NCBI GenBank assembly: GCA_963749365.1
Contig: CAVVME010000003.1
Coordinates: forward strand, 682,001 to 746,000
Length of the DNA: 64,000 nt
Origin: WHSW01 sp963749365
Lineage (GTDB): Bacteria; Actinomycetota; Thermoleophilia; Solirubrobacterales; 70-9
Direction of reading: 5' to 3'
The notes beneath the pieces were generated by a model. The model worked only from the letters and a program-made list of their open reading frames with translations, did not search any database and was not told where the DNA came from. A program made the position numbers and the translations under genes. Below are positions 48,732 through 57,031 of this stretch, piece by piece. Numbering within the stretch: the stretch's first letter is position 1; each line of letters begins with the position of its first letter.

Positions 48732-50906
48732 CTACTGCGGGTCGACGTCGACCGCGAGCGCGAGCTCGCGCAGGCTGCGAGTCGCCGCCGCCTCCTCGAC
48801 CACCGCGCGGACCGCGGTGACGGCGGGGGCGCGCTCGCGCGCCTTGATCATCACCTGGCGGCGCTCGCGTCCGCGGAGCCGAAATCGAGGCGCCGGCCCC
48901 AGCGCCCGGTCGCCCGCCGGAAGCGCGGCGACGAGGGCGTCGCGCAGCTGTTCGGCAGCGGCGTGTACCCGCTCGGCGCCGGATCCGCTGAGCTCGACTC
49001 GGATCAAGTGCGAAAAGGGCGGGTAGCCGAGCTCGCGCCGGCGCTCGAGCTCGCCGGCGAGAAACCCGGGGGCGTCGTGATCGGCCGCGTGCCGGATCGC
49101 CGCCGCCTCGGGGGCAAGGGTCTGGACCAGGACCCGGCCGCCACCGGCGCCGCGGCCGCTGCGACCGGCGAGCTGGGAGACGAGCGCAAACGTGCGCTCC
49201 TCGGCTCGCAGGTCGGGAAAGCGCAGCGTCGCGTCAGCGTCGAGCACGACCCCGAGCACGACGTCGGGGAAGTCGTGTCCCTTGGCGACCATCTGGGTGC
49301 CGACCAGCACCCCGGCGGGCGCCGCCTGGAACTCGGCCAGGATCTCGAGGTGGCCGCCGGCGCGCGCAGCGCTGTCGGAGTCGAGCCGCAGCACCGGAAG
49401 CGGAGCGACCGCCGCCGCGATCAGCTCCTCGACCCGCTCGCTCCCGGCGCCGGCGCGTGCGAGCGTCACCGAGCCGCAGCCCGGGCACGAGCCCGGGGTC
49501 GGCTCCCCGTGTCCGCAGTGATGGCAGTGCAACCCGCTGACCCGATGCAGGACGAGTGAGACGTCGCAGTCGGGGCATTCCCAGGTGTGGCCGCACTCGC
49601 GACAGGAGAGGTGCGGCGCCCAGCCGCGCCGGTTGATCAGCACGATCCCCTTGCCCCCGCGCCGGCGGAGCTCGCCGAGCGCCTCCCGGGTGCGGGCATG
49701 CAGCGGTCCCGCGGCGCCGTCGCGGTCGCGCATGTCGATCACCTCGACCTCGGGCAGCGAGCGGCCGTCGACTCGATCGGGCAGCTCGAGCCGCTCGAGC
49801 CCGTGCCAGCTCTCGGGCCGCGGGGTGGCCGAGCCGAGCACCAGCGCGGCGGCGGCGGACACCGCCCGGCGGCGGGCGACCTCGCGGGCGTCGTAGCGAG
49901 GATCCCCCTCCTGCTTGTAGGAGCCGTCGTGCTCTTCGTCGCAAACGATCAGCCCCGGGCGCGCGACCGGGGCGAAGATCGCCGAGCGGGGGCCGACGCA
50001 GATCGTCGCCTCGCCGCTGCGCAGCCGTTGCCACTCGTCGCGGCGCTCGCCGGCCGCCAGCCGGGAGTGAAGGATCGCGACCCGCTCGCCGAACCGCGAC
50101 TCGAACCGCGCCAGCGCCTGCGGTGTCATCCCGATCTCGGGCACGAGCACGATCGCCCCACGCCCGCGCTCGTGCGCGGCCGCGGCGGCGGCGAGATAGA
50201 CCTCGGTCTTGCCCGAACCGGTGACGCCGTGCAGGAGCAGCTCCGCGCCGCCGGCGTCGATCCCGGCGACGATCCGCTCGACCGCGCTCCGCTGGGCATG
50301 GTCGAGGGTCACCGGGACAGCCGGTGCGCCGATCGCCGCCGCGGGCGGACGCCGGCGCACCTCGCGCTCGCCGAGCCGGACGAGGCCGCGGCGCTCGAGC
50401 CGGCGCAGCGCGTCGCGACCGACACCCCGCTCGGCGAGAGCGGCCGCCGCGACCGGGACTCGGGACTCGGAGAGCAGCTCCAGCGCCCGGCGCTGGCGCG
50501 GGCCGAGCCCGGCCGGCTCGGTCGCGGTAGCGCTTGGGACCGCCTCGACGACGGTTTCGGTCCGCGCCCTGGGGTGCCCGCGCGAGCTCCCCGTCCCCGG
50601 GGGCAGGACCAATTCGAGCCCACGTGCCGGGGTCGAGCAGTACTCGCGACCGACCCAGAGCCCGAGCTCGATCAGCTCCGGCGAGGCCCCCGCCTCGAGC
50701 GCCTCGAGCGGCTCGGCGAGACGCTCCGGCGCCAGCTCGCTGCGCTCGGCGATCTCGACCACGACCCCGAGCAGCCGTCGGCTGCCGAAGGGCACCACGA
50801 GCACCGTGCCGACCCCGACCGCGGCCAGGCGCTCGGGCAGGCGGTAGTCGAACGGCCCGCGCAGTGAGCGAGCGGTGGTCAGCGGCTCGACCTTGGCGAT
50901 CGACAT
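48732..50906 (-). CDS. priA: Primosomal protein N' (PriA) helicase
   Basis: PriA restarts replication at stalled forks. The 724-residue protein has the 3'-DNA-binding N-terminus, Walker A LLHGVTGSGKTEVYLAAAA, Walker B VCDEEHDGSYKQ, zinc-binding Cys clusters (SCRECGHTWECPDCDVSL and HCHHCGHGEPTPGSCPGCG), and VGTQMVAKGHDFP. In several actinobacteria PriA lacks ATPase motifs; here they are intact. ATG 50906 is chosen because upstream reading enters the antisense of the PH gene. Confidence 0.93.
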   Translation of the reverse strand: MSIAKVEPLTTARSLRGPFDYRLPERLAAVGVGTVLVVPFGSRRLLGVVVEIAERSELAPERLAEPLEALEAGASPELIELGLWVGREYCSTPARGLELVLPPGTGSSRGHPRARTETVVEAVPSATATEPAGLGPRQRRALELLSESRVPVAAAALAERGVGRDALRRLERRGLVRLGEREVRRRPPAAAIGAPAVPVTLDHAQRSAVERIVAGIDAGGAELLLHGVTGSGKTEVYLAAAAAAHERGRGAIVLVPEIGMTPQALARFESRFGERVAILHSRLAAGERRDEWQRLRSGEATICVGPRSAIFAPVARPGLIVCDEEHDGSYKQEGDPRYDAREVARRRAVSAAAALVLGSATPRPESWHGLERLELPDRVDGRSLPEVEVIDMRDRDGAAGPLHARTREALGELRRRGGKGIVLINRRGWAPHLSCRECGHTWECPDCDVSLVLHRVSGLHCHHCGHGEPTPGSCPGCGSVTLARAGAGSERVEELIAAAVAPLPVLRLDSDSAARAGGHLEILAEFQAAPAGVLVGTQMVAKGHDFPDVVLGVVLDADATLRFPDLRAEERTFALVSQLAGRSGRGAGGGRVLVQTLAPEAAAIRHAADHDAPGFLAGELERRRELGYPPFSHLIRVELSGSGAERVHAAAEQLRDALVAALPAGDRALGPAPRFRLRGRERRQVMIKARERAPAVTAVRAVVEEAAATRSLRELALAVDVDPQ

Positions 50907-50965
50907 CGGTCCCAGGCTAGGACGGACCACGGACACGCCGCTCGCGTCGGCACGAGTGGCGCGGA

Positions 50966-50971
50966 TATATT
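50966..50971 (+). promoter_or_regulatory. Candidate -10 (TATATT) for the PH-domain gene
   Basis: TATATT lies 7 nt before the GTG at 50979, with no Shine-Dalgarno sequence. This is a strong leaderless candidate in an AT-rich spot. Confidence 0.5.
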
Positions 50972-50978
50972 CCGCCCC

Positions 50979-51506
50979 GTGGCGCCGAAGCTGCACCCCG
51001 GGGAGCGGGTCCTCTATGAAGGCCACCCGTCGTGGCGGGCGATCCTCGACTTCTACCTCAAGGGGTTGCTCGCGACCGCTGTGATCTGCCTGCTGGTCGC
51101 GCTGGCGACCGGCGTCTTCGGCGACGAGACCGACAGCGGGCTGGTCGTGATCGTCGCCGTGATCGGCGTCGCGGTGACGATCCTGGCCGGCTTCGTGATC
51201 CGGGTGGCGACCAACTACACGATCACCGACCGGCGGCTGCACATCAAGCGCGGGATCATCTCGCGGACGATTCAGGAGACGCGGCTCGAGCGGGTTCAGA
51301 ACGTCAACTACTCCCAGACCGTGGCCCAGCGAATGCTCCAGGTCGGTGACGTCGACTTCGACACCGCGGCGGGTGACGACTACAACTTCGTCTTCAACGG
51401 GGTCGCCGAGCCGGCCGACGTCGTGCACATGGTCGACCAGGCCACCCACCGCGGCGGCGCCGAGGGTCTCGGCGACACCCCGGCGCCCACCTCGCCCCGG
51501 GGCTAG
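50979..51506 (+). CDS. Two-helix membrane protein with a bacterial PH (bPH2/YdbS-like) domain
   Basis: The 175-residue product starts at GTG 50979: MAPKLHPGERVLYEGHPSW, a standard bPH2 opening. Two membrane helices follow (GLLATAVICLLVALATGVFG and LVVIVAVIGVAVTILAGFVI). The PH core comes next (NYTITDRRLHIKRGIISRTI, QETRLERVQNVNYSQTVAQR). Function of bPH2 proteins is poorly known. The stop abuts that of the convergent metK. Confidence 0.85.
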   Translation: MAPKLHPGERVLYEGHPSWRAILDFYLKGLLATAVICLLVALATGVFGDETDSGLVVIVAVIGVAVTILAGFVIRVATNYTITDRRLHIKRGIISRTIQETRLERVQNVNYSQTVAQRMLQVGDVDFDTAAGDDYNFVFNGVAEPADVVHMVDQATHRGGAEGLGDTPAPTSPRG

Positions 51507-52763
51507 TCAGGCCCCTGCCGGCGACGCCGCGGGCTCGCCGATTCCCGCCGCGGCGCGCAAGGCGTCGGCGCGATCGGTGCGCTCCCAGGTGAAGTCGTGG
51601 TCGTCGCGGCCGAAATGGCCGTAGGCGGCGGTCTTCTTGTAGATCGGGCGGTGCAGGTCGAGCTCGGTCCGAAACGACCCCGGGCGGAGGTCGAAGTGCT
51701 CCTCGATCAGGCGCTTGATCTCGGCTCGGGTGATCTTCTCGGTGCCGAAGGTCTCGACCATCAGCGAGACGGGATGGGCGACGCCGATCGCGTAGGCGAC
51801 CTGGACCTCGCAGCGCTCGGCGAGCCCGGCGGCGACGACGTTCTTGGCCACCCAGCGCGCGGCATAGGCGGCCGAGCGATCGACCTTGGAGGGGTCCTTG
51901 CCCGAGAACGCCCCGCCGCCGTGACGGGCCATGCCGCCGTAGGTATCGACGATGATCTTGCGCCCGGTCAGCCCCGCATCGCCGACCGGCCCGCCAATCA
52001 CGAAGCGTCCGGTCGGGTTGACGAGCAGGTTCTGCTTCGTGTTCAGCTTGCGCTCGTCATAGAGCTCGGCCGGGAGCACCGGGTGCAGGACGTGCTCCCA
52101 GAGGTCGGGCCGGATCAGGGTGTCGGCGTCGATTCCGTCGCGGTGCTGGGTCGAGACGAGGACCTTCTCGATCTCGATCGGCCGGCCCGACTCATAGCGG
52201 ATGGTGACCTGGGTCTTGCCGTCCGGTCGCAGGTAGGGCATCACCTCGCCCTTGCGCACCGCGGCGAGCCGGTGAGCGAGCTTGTGGGCGAGCGAGATCG
52301 GCAGCGGCATCAGCTCGGGCGTCTCGCGAGTCGCGTAGCCGAACATCATCCCCTGGTCGCCTGCCCCGGCGACGTCGAGCTCGTCGTCGTCAGCCGGGTC
52401 GGTGCGCGCCTCGAGCGCCGTGTCGACGCCCTGAGCGATGTCGGGCGACTGCTTGTCGATCGCGTTGATCACCGCGCAGGAGTCGGCCGAGAAGCCGAGG
52501 TCGGCGTCGGTGTAGCCGATCTCGCGGATCGTCTCGCGCGCGATCTCGGGGATGTCGACCCAGGTCTCGGTCGAGATCTCGCCCGAGACGACGACGAGCC
52601 CGGTGTTGACCAGCGTCTCGCACGCCACCCGGCCGCCCTCGTCCTCGGCCAGGACGGCGTCGAGCACGCCGTCGGAGATCTGGTCGGCGATCTTGTCGGG
52701 ATGGCCCTCGGTGACCGACTCGGATGTGAACAGGTAGGAGTCCGCGTCGCGCTCGTCGTTCAT
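51507..52763 (-). CDS. metK: S-adenosylmethionine synthetase
   Basis: MetK makes AdoMet from Met and ATP. The 418-residue protein has SESVTEGHPDKIADQISDGV, GAGDQGMMFGYATRETPELM, GGAFSGKDPSKVDRSAAY, and DTYGGMARHGGG. Length is slightly above 400. ATG 52763 is used; longer reading has no homology. No SAM riboswitch is visible, since DUF3352 ends 11 nt upstream. Confidence 0.95.
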   Translation of the reverse strand: MNDERDADSYLFTSESVTEGHPDKIADQISDGVLDAVLAEDEGGRVACETLVNTGLVVVSGEISTETWVDIPEIARETIREIGYTDADLGFSADSCAVINAIDKQSPDIAQGVDTALEARTDPADDDELDVAGAGDQGMMFGYATRETPELMPLPISLAHKLAHRLAAVRKGEVMPYLRPDGKTQVTIRYESGRPIEIEKVLVSTQHRDGIDADTLIRPDLWEHVLHPVLPAELYDERKLNTKQNLLVNPTGRFVIGGPVGDAGLTGRKIIVDTYGGMARHGGGAFSGKDPSKVDRSAAYAARWVAKNVVAAGLAERCEVQVAYAIGVAHPVSLMVETFGTEKITRAEIKRLIEEHFDLRPGSFRTELDLHRPIYKKTAAYGHFGRDDHDFTWERTDRADALRAAAGIGEPAASPAGA

Positions 52764-52773
52764 CGGCGCAAGG

Positions 52774-54609
52774 TTAGTCGGGCGGTGCGTTCGGTTGCGG
52801 AGCCGCTGGATCGTCCTCGGGCCCGGCGACCAGCAGTCGGGCGTCGGTGCCGAGCAGCTCGTCGGAGCTCGAAACCGCGAACCCAAGCGCCTCGAGCCTT
52901 CGCAGCTCCGCCGCGAAGGTGACGTAGGCGGGGTCTTCGGCGAGCCCGAGCTGCTCGCCGATCGCCACCAGCTCGCCGAGGTCGAGGTAGCCGACCAGCG
53001 AGCCCTGGGCGTCGTCGCCGAGATCGTCGGTCGCCCGCCGGAAGAGCTCCGCATCGGCAAGGCGGCCCTGGTCGGCGGCGAGGGCGCGAAGCGCTGCCGG
53101 GTCGGTCGCGATCACCGCCAGACCGCCGAAGACCGCGGTCGTGAGCTCGACCGTGGGCGAGATCCGCAGGCTGCGCGCCTTGACCCCGCCGACCTGCAGC
53201 TCGCCGAACACAGGCGCCTGCAAGTCGCTGCCGGGATCCACGGCAGCGGCCAGCGGTGACTGCAGCGCCGCCAGCGCTCGGCGGGCGCGCTGCTCGTCGA
53301 CCCCGGCTGCGATCAGCGCCAGGTAAGGCCGGGCGGCGGTCTCGGGCGGTGCGCCGACCACCAGCGCCGCCTCGCCGCCAAGCGCGTCGAGCAGGTCTCG
53401 CTCGAGATCGACGCCTCCCTCGCGTCGCAGGCGGCTGACGAGCTGCTCGAAGCCGGCCGCAACCCCCGGCGCCTGAGCGCTGGCCTGGGCGAGCAGTGTT
53501 CGGACGGTCGCCCCGGGATCGCCGAAGCCGAGGTAGGCGAGCGATCGCCCCGGCAGCAGCTCGGGCAGGCTCGCCTCAAAATCCGGGAAGGCGGCGAAGA
53601 ACCCCGGCTCGGACGCTGTCCGCTCGGGATCGAGCTCGCTGCGCACGGCGAGCTCGAGGCCGTCCTCGGTCGCGGTCAGCGCCGCCGCCGCTCCGCGACT
53701 CGCGCCCGGCGAGACGAAGGGCGCCAGCGAGCCGAGAGCGCCACGATCGCCGACGAGCCCCGCCACCCCCTCCTCGCTCAGATAGGCCTCGGCCAGACGC
53801 TGCTCGGGGAGCTCATCCCGCAGCTCTTCGGTGGTCGAGTCGCCCGCCAGCGAGCTCGCCCCGTCGGCCTCGGTGGCGACGTCGATCACCGCCCGCAGCG
53901 ACTCGGCCCTGCCGATTGCCAGGAACCCGTCGATGCTCGCGGTCGCGATCCCGCGCTGATCGGTCGCGATCTCGATCCCGCGGTAGTCCTCGCCCTGCAC
54001 CTGCCCGGCCGCAATCGAGACCGCGTAGCGTGCCGCCGCCTCGCCGTCGGTCGCCTCGAGCAGCTCGACCCGGCTCGCGCTCGTGGCGCCGGTGCCGAGC
54101 AACGCGATCGCCGCCTCGCCCCCAAACCAGGGGGCGAGCTGGCCGCCGAAGTCCGGTGGGCGGCCGCCGGGCCCGGGAACCAGCGCCAGTGCGCGGGACG
54201 TGATCTGCCCGGACAGCAGCGGCGCCGCCGCGGCCGTTTCGCGGGCGAGCCGGTACTGCTCGGTCTCGGGGTCGAGGTTGACGTGCACGTAGGCGATCGC
54301 GTCGGCCGGGATCAGCTCTGCCGCGTCGTCGGCGGCGGGGCAGGAGTCGCCGCCCGGAAGCTGGCAGGGCAGATTGGAGGCGAGGAGGGCGAGCAGCAGC
54401 GTCGCCGCCAGCGCCGCACCCGCGGCCAGCGGCAGCCGGCGCCTCGCCTCCGGCGAGAGCCCCGCCCAGAAGTCCGAGGCCCCGAGCGCCAGCGAGTCGG
54501 CGAAGCCGCGCAGCGCCCGGCCGGCGACGAAGGCGAGGTCCGAGATCGCGTAGCGGACCGAGCGCAGGCGACGGCCGAGCGCGGCGAGGATCTCGCTGCC
54601 CCACCCCAC
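52774..54609 (-). CDS. DUF3352-family membrane-anchored protein
   Basis: The 611-residue protein starts at GTG 54609, has about 60 cytoplasmic residues, one membrane helix (LPLAAGAALAATLLLALLAS, about 61-80), and a large Ala/Leu/Glu-rich outer part with DUF3352-type wording (LIPADAIAYVHVNLDPETEQ, GEAAIALLGTGATSASRVEL, LDALGGEAALVVGAPP). Its function is unknown. The gene follows der by 1 nt and precedes metK by 10 nt, so all three may form one transcript. Confidence 0.8.
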   Translation of the reverse strand: MGWGSEILAALGRRLRSVRYAISDLAFVAGRALRGFADSLALGASDFWAGLSPEARRRLPLAAGAALAATLLLALLASNLPCQLPGGDSCPAADDAAELIPADAIAYVHVNLDPETEQYRLARETAAAAPLLSGQITSRALALVPGPGGRPPDFGGQLAPWFGGEAAIALLGTGATSASRVELLEATDGEAAARYAVSIAAGQVQGEDYRGIEIATDQRGIATASIDGFLAIGRAESLRAVIDVATEADGASSLAGDSTTEELRDELPEQRLAEAYLSEEGVAGLVGDRGALGSLAPFVSPGASRGAAAALTATEDGLELAVRSELDPERTASEPGFFAAFPDFEASLPELLPGRSLAYLGFGDPGATVRTLLAQASAQAPGVAAGFEQLVSRLRREGGVDLERDLLDALGGEAALVVGAPPETAARPYLALIAAGVDEQRARRALAALQSPLAAAVDPGSDLQAPVFGELQVGGVKARSLRISPTVELTTAVFGGLAVIATDPAALRALAADQGRLADAELFRRATDDLGDDAQGSLVGYLDLGELVAIGEQLGLAEDPAYVTFAAELRRLEALGFAVSSSDELLGTDARLLVAGPEDDPAAPQPNAPPD

Positions 54610-54610
54610 C

Positions 54611-56020
54611 TCAGCGCGGTGCGCCCGAGCGGCGCCGGGCGCGCTTCGGGACCAGATCGATGATCAAGGGGACCCCCTCGAGCCCGTAGTGCTCGCGGAG
54701 CCGGTTCTCGAGGTGATATGCCCAGTCGCGGGTGATCAGCCGGCGGTCGTTGACCTGGATCGCGATCCGGGGCGGGCCGGTGCCGACCTGCGCCGAGTAG
54801 TAGAGGCGGAGGCGCTTCCCGCGCCGCTGTGGCGGCGGGCGGCTGGCGACGATCTCGCCGACGACGCGGTTCAGGTCCGGGGTCGGGATCCGCTCGGCGC
54901 GCCGATCGGCGAGTGCGACCGCCCGCGCGAGCAGCTTCGCGACCCCTCGCCCCGTCTTCGCCGAGCATGCGATCACCGGAGGGCGCTGGCGGATCCGCTT
55001 CGCCAGCCGCGCCTTCGCGTCCTCGAGCATCACACCGGCGACGTCCTCGGCTTCGCGGCCGGGGGTGTCCGGATCTCTGGCGAGATCCCACTTGTTGAGC
55101 GCGACCAGGGTGGCGCAGCCGGTTCGCATCGCCAGCTCGCCGATCCGCAGGTCCTCCGACGTGATCCCGGCGCTCGCTTCGCAGACCAGCAGCGCGACGT
55201 CGGCGCGCTCGGCGGCGCGCTCGGAACGAAGCTGGGCGTAGTAGTCGACCGTGCCGGCGACCTTGGTCCGGCGCCTGATCCCGGCGGTGTCGATCAGGAT
55301 CAGCGGACGGCCGTCGAACTCGAGCGGGGTGTCGATCGCGTCCCGGGTCGTCCCCGCTCGCTCGTCGACGATCACCCGCTCGGTGCCGAGGAACGCGTTG
55401 ACCAGCGACGACTTGCCGACATTGGGGCGGCCGATCACCGCCAAGCGAACAACTCCGTCCGCCTCCTCCGCTTCGCGTCCGGGGGCGGCCGGGTGGAGTT
55501 CCGGACGGGCACGGACGAGCTCTGAGACCAAGCGGTCGAGCAGGTCGCCGGTGCCGCGGCCGTGGGTGGCCGAGACGCCGACCGGCTCGCCGAGCCCGAT
55601 CGCGTACAGGTCGGCGACCAGCGGCTCGTCGGCGTCCGAGTCGACCTTGTTCGCGACCACGACAACGGGCAGCTCGGACCGGCGCAGGATCTCGGCCACC
55701 TCGGCGTCGCCCTGGCGCAGCCCGGCGCGGGCGTCGAGCACGAGCGCGACGACGTTGGCGTCGGCGATCGCCTCCCGGGCCTGTGTCTGGACCGCCCGCG
55801 AGAGCGAGTCCTCGGCGGCCAGGTCGACGCCACCGGTGTCGATGAGCTCGAACCGGACCCCGTTCCACTCGCAATCCAGAGCCTTGCGGTCCCGGGTCAC
55901 GCCGGCCTGCTCGTGGACGACCGCGTCGCGCCCACCGCTGAGCCGATTGGCAAGCGTCGACTTGCCGACGTTGGGAAAGCCGACGATCGCGACTCGCGGC
56001 GAGCGACCGATCGCGCTCAC
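54611..56020 (-). CDS. der: Ribosome-assembly GTPase Der (EngA) with two in-frame repeat insertions
   Basis: Der matures the 50S subunit. Two G domains are seen: VAIVGFPNVGKSTLANRL, DTGGVDLAAEDSL and NKVDSDADEP, then VIGRPNVGKSSLVNAFLG, DTAGIRRRTKVAGTVDYYA and ALNKWDLARD, followed by the KH-like C-terminal domain. Two PGREAEE-type inserts are in frame: in the linker before the second P-loop (about residues 177-188) and just after NKWD (about 317-328). All GTPase motifs are intact, so the inserts seem tolerated. It overlaps cmk by 4 nt. Confidence 0.93.
   Translation of the reverse strand: MSAIGRSPRVAIVGFPNVGKSTLANRLSGGRDAVVHEQAGVTRDRKALDCEWNGVRFELIDTGGVDLAAEDSLSRAVQTQAREAIADANVVALVLDARAGLRQGDAEVAEILRRSELPVVVVANKVDSDADEPLVADLYAIGLGEPVGVSATHGRGTGDLLDRLVSELVRARPELHPAAPGREAEEADGVVRLAVIGRPNVGKSSLVNAFLGTERVIVDERAGTTRDAIDTPLEFDGRPLILIDTAGIRRRTKVAGTVDYYAQLRSERAAERADVALLVCEASAGITSEDLRIGELAMRTGCATLVALNKWDLARDPDTPGREAEDVAGVMLEDAKARLAKRIRQRPPVIACSAKTGRGVAKLLARAVALADRRAERIPTPDLNRVVGEIVASRPPPQRRGKRLRLYYSAQVGTGPPRIAIQVNDRRLITRDWAYHLENRLREHYGLEGVPLIIDLVPKRARRRSGAPR
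55037..55070 (-). repeat. In-gene hairpin repeat, copy 3 (Der second G domain)
   Basis: The diverged copy: core CGGCCGCGAAGCCGAGGA instead of the common form, still with a central GCGAAGC. It encodes DTPGREAEDVAG, so the peptide is kept although the DNA stem has more mismatches than in the other copies. Confidence 0.7.
55457..55490 (-). repeat. In-gene hairpin repeat, copy 4 (Der linker)
   Basis: Core identical to copies 1 and 2. Arms are GGCCGCC and GGCGGAC. It encodes AAPGREAEEADG in the linker between G domains. Confidence 0.75.
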
Positions 56021-56655
56021 GCCAGCCCGCGTTCACGTGCGATCCCGGCCAGCAACTCGATCACCGCCTCGGGCTCGAGCCCGGTCGTGTCGATCTCGAC
56101 CGCGTCGGTGGCGGCCTGAAGCGGGCTGTGCCTGCGGGTGCGATCGCGCGCGTCGCGCTTTGCCTGCGCCGCCCGCACCTCCGCCGGCGGCTCGCCCGTC
56201 TGCGCGGCACGGCGGCGGGCTCGCTCCTCGCCGGTGGCGACGAGGAAAACCTTCAGCGCCGCGTCCGGGCTGACCACGGTGCCGATGTCGCGCCCCTCGG
56301 CGACGTAGCGCCCGGCGGCGATCAGCTCGCGCTGGCGCTCGACCATCGCCTGCCGCACTTGAGGATGGACCGAGACGCGCGAGGAAGCGGCGGTGACGTC
56401 GGCGGCGCGGATCGCCTCGCTCACATCCTCACCGTCGAGCCGGACGATCGAGCCGTGGAGCTCGATCCGCGCCGCGCGCGCGATCGCGGCGCAGGCGTCG
56501 GGGTCGTCGGGATCCGCTCCCGCGCGGAGCGCGGCCAAGGCGACGCTCCGGTACATCGCCCCCGAATCGAGGTAGGTGAAGCCGAGTGCCGCGGCGAGGC
56601 CGCGGGCGACGGTGGACTTGCCGGCCCCGGCGGGGCCGTCGATCGCGATCACCAT
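56017..56655 (-). CDS. cmk: Cytidylate kinase
   Basis: Cmk phosphorylates CMP/dCMP. The 212-residue protein shows VIAIDGPAGAGKSTVARGLA, FTYLDSGAMYRSVALAALRA, RYVAEGRDIGTVVSPDAAL and a LID segment rich in Arg (RDARDRTRRHSPLQAATDAV). ATG 56655 is chosen: the P-loop begins at residue 6. It is coupled to der by a 4-nt overlap and follows the aro genes in an aroA-cmk-der order. Confidence 0.93.
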   Translation of the reverse strand: MVIAIDGPAGAGKSTVARGLAAALGFTYLDSGAMYRSVALAALRAGADPDDPDACAAIARAARIELHGSIVRLDGEDVSEAIRAADVTAASSRVSVHPQVRQAMVERQRELIAAGRYVAEGRDIGTVVSPDAALKVFLVATGEERARRRAAQTGEPPAEVRAAQAKRDARDRTRRHSPLQAATDAVEIDTTGLEPEAVIELLAGIARERGLA

Positions 56656-56666
56656 GCGGCGCGGAA

Positions 56667-56672
56667 TATATG
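56667..56672 (+). promoter_or_regulatory. Candidate -10 (TATATG) for the cupin gene
   Basis: TATATG within AATATATGG, 8 nt before ATG 56681. Leaderless candidate. It sits in the 25-nt divergent gap with cmk. Confidence 0.4.
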
Positions 56673-56680
56673 GTTGCGAC

Positions 56681-57031
56681 ATGCAGACCTGGGACATCTC
56701 CGCGCTCGACGTAGACCGACACCATCCCGAGGTGCTGAGCTCGGACGAGGAGGGCAGGGCGATCGTGCTCGAGCTGCCGGCGGGCGAGCGGCTGTCCGAG
56801 CACCAGGTCCACGAACGCGCCTGGCTCGTCGTCGTCTCGGGTGCGGTCGAGATCACCGGGCCCGACGGCGAGGCCGTAAGCGGCGGGCCCGGCCTGCTCG
56901 CCACCTTCAAGCCCAGCGAGCGCCACGAGGTCGCGGCGACCGCCGACGCCCGTCTCCTGCTCGTGCTCTCCCCCTGGCCCGGCGAGGGTCACCCGAGCAA
57001 CGCCGCCAGGTTCGCGCCGAATCCCGGATAG
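56681..57031 (+). CDS. Small cupin-domain protein
   Basis: A 116-residue single-domain cupin: IVLELPAGERLSEHQVHERA, VVVSGAVEITGPDGEAVSGG, and GLLATFKPSERHEVAATADA. His residues at SEHQVHE and ERHE are at cupin metal-ligand positions. No substrate can be inferred. Its last 43 nt overlap the convergent 3' end of aroA. Confidence 0.8.
   Translation: MQTWDISALDVDRHHPEVLSSDEEGRAIVLELPAGERLSEHQVHERAWLVVVSGAVEITGPDGEAVSGGPGLLATFKPSERHEVAATADARLLLVLSPWPGEGHPSNAARFAPNPG

Noticed and set aside
52764..52773. SAM riboswitch before metK, TPP riboswitch before thiD
   Set aside because: The intergenic gaps are about 10 nt, so no aptamer can fit.
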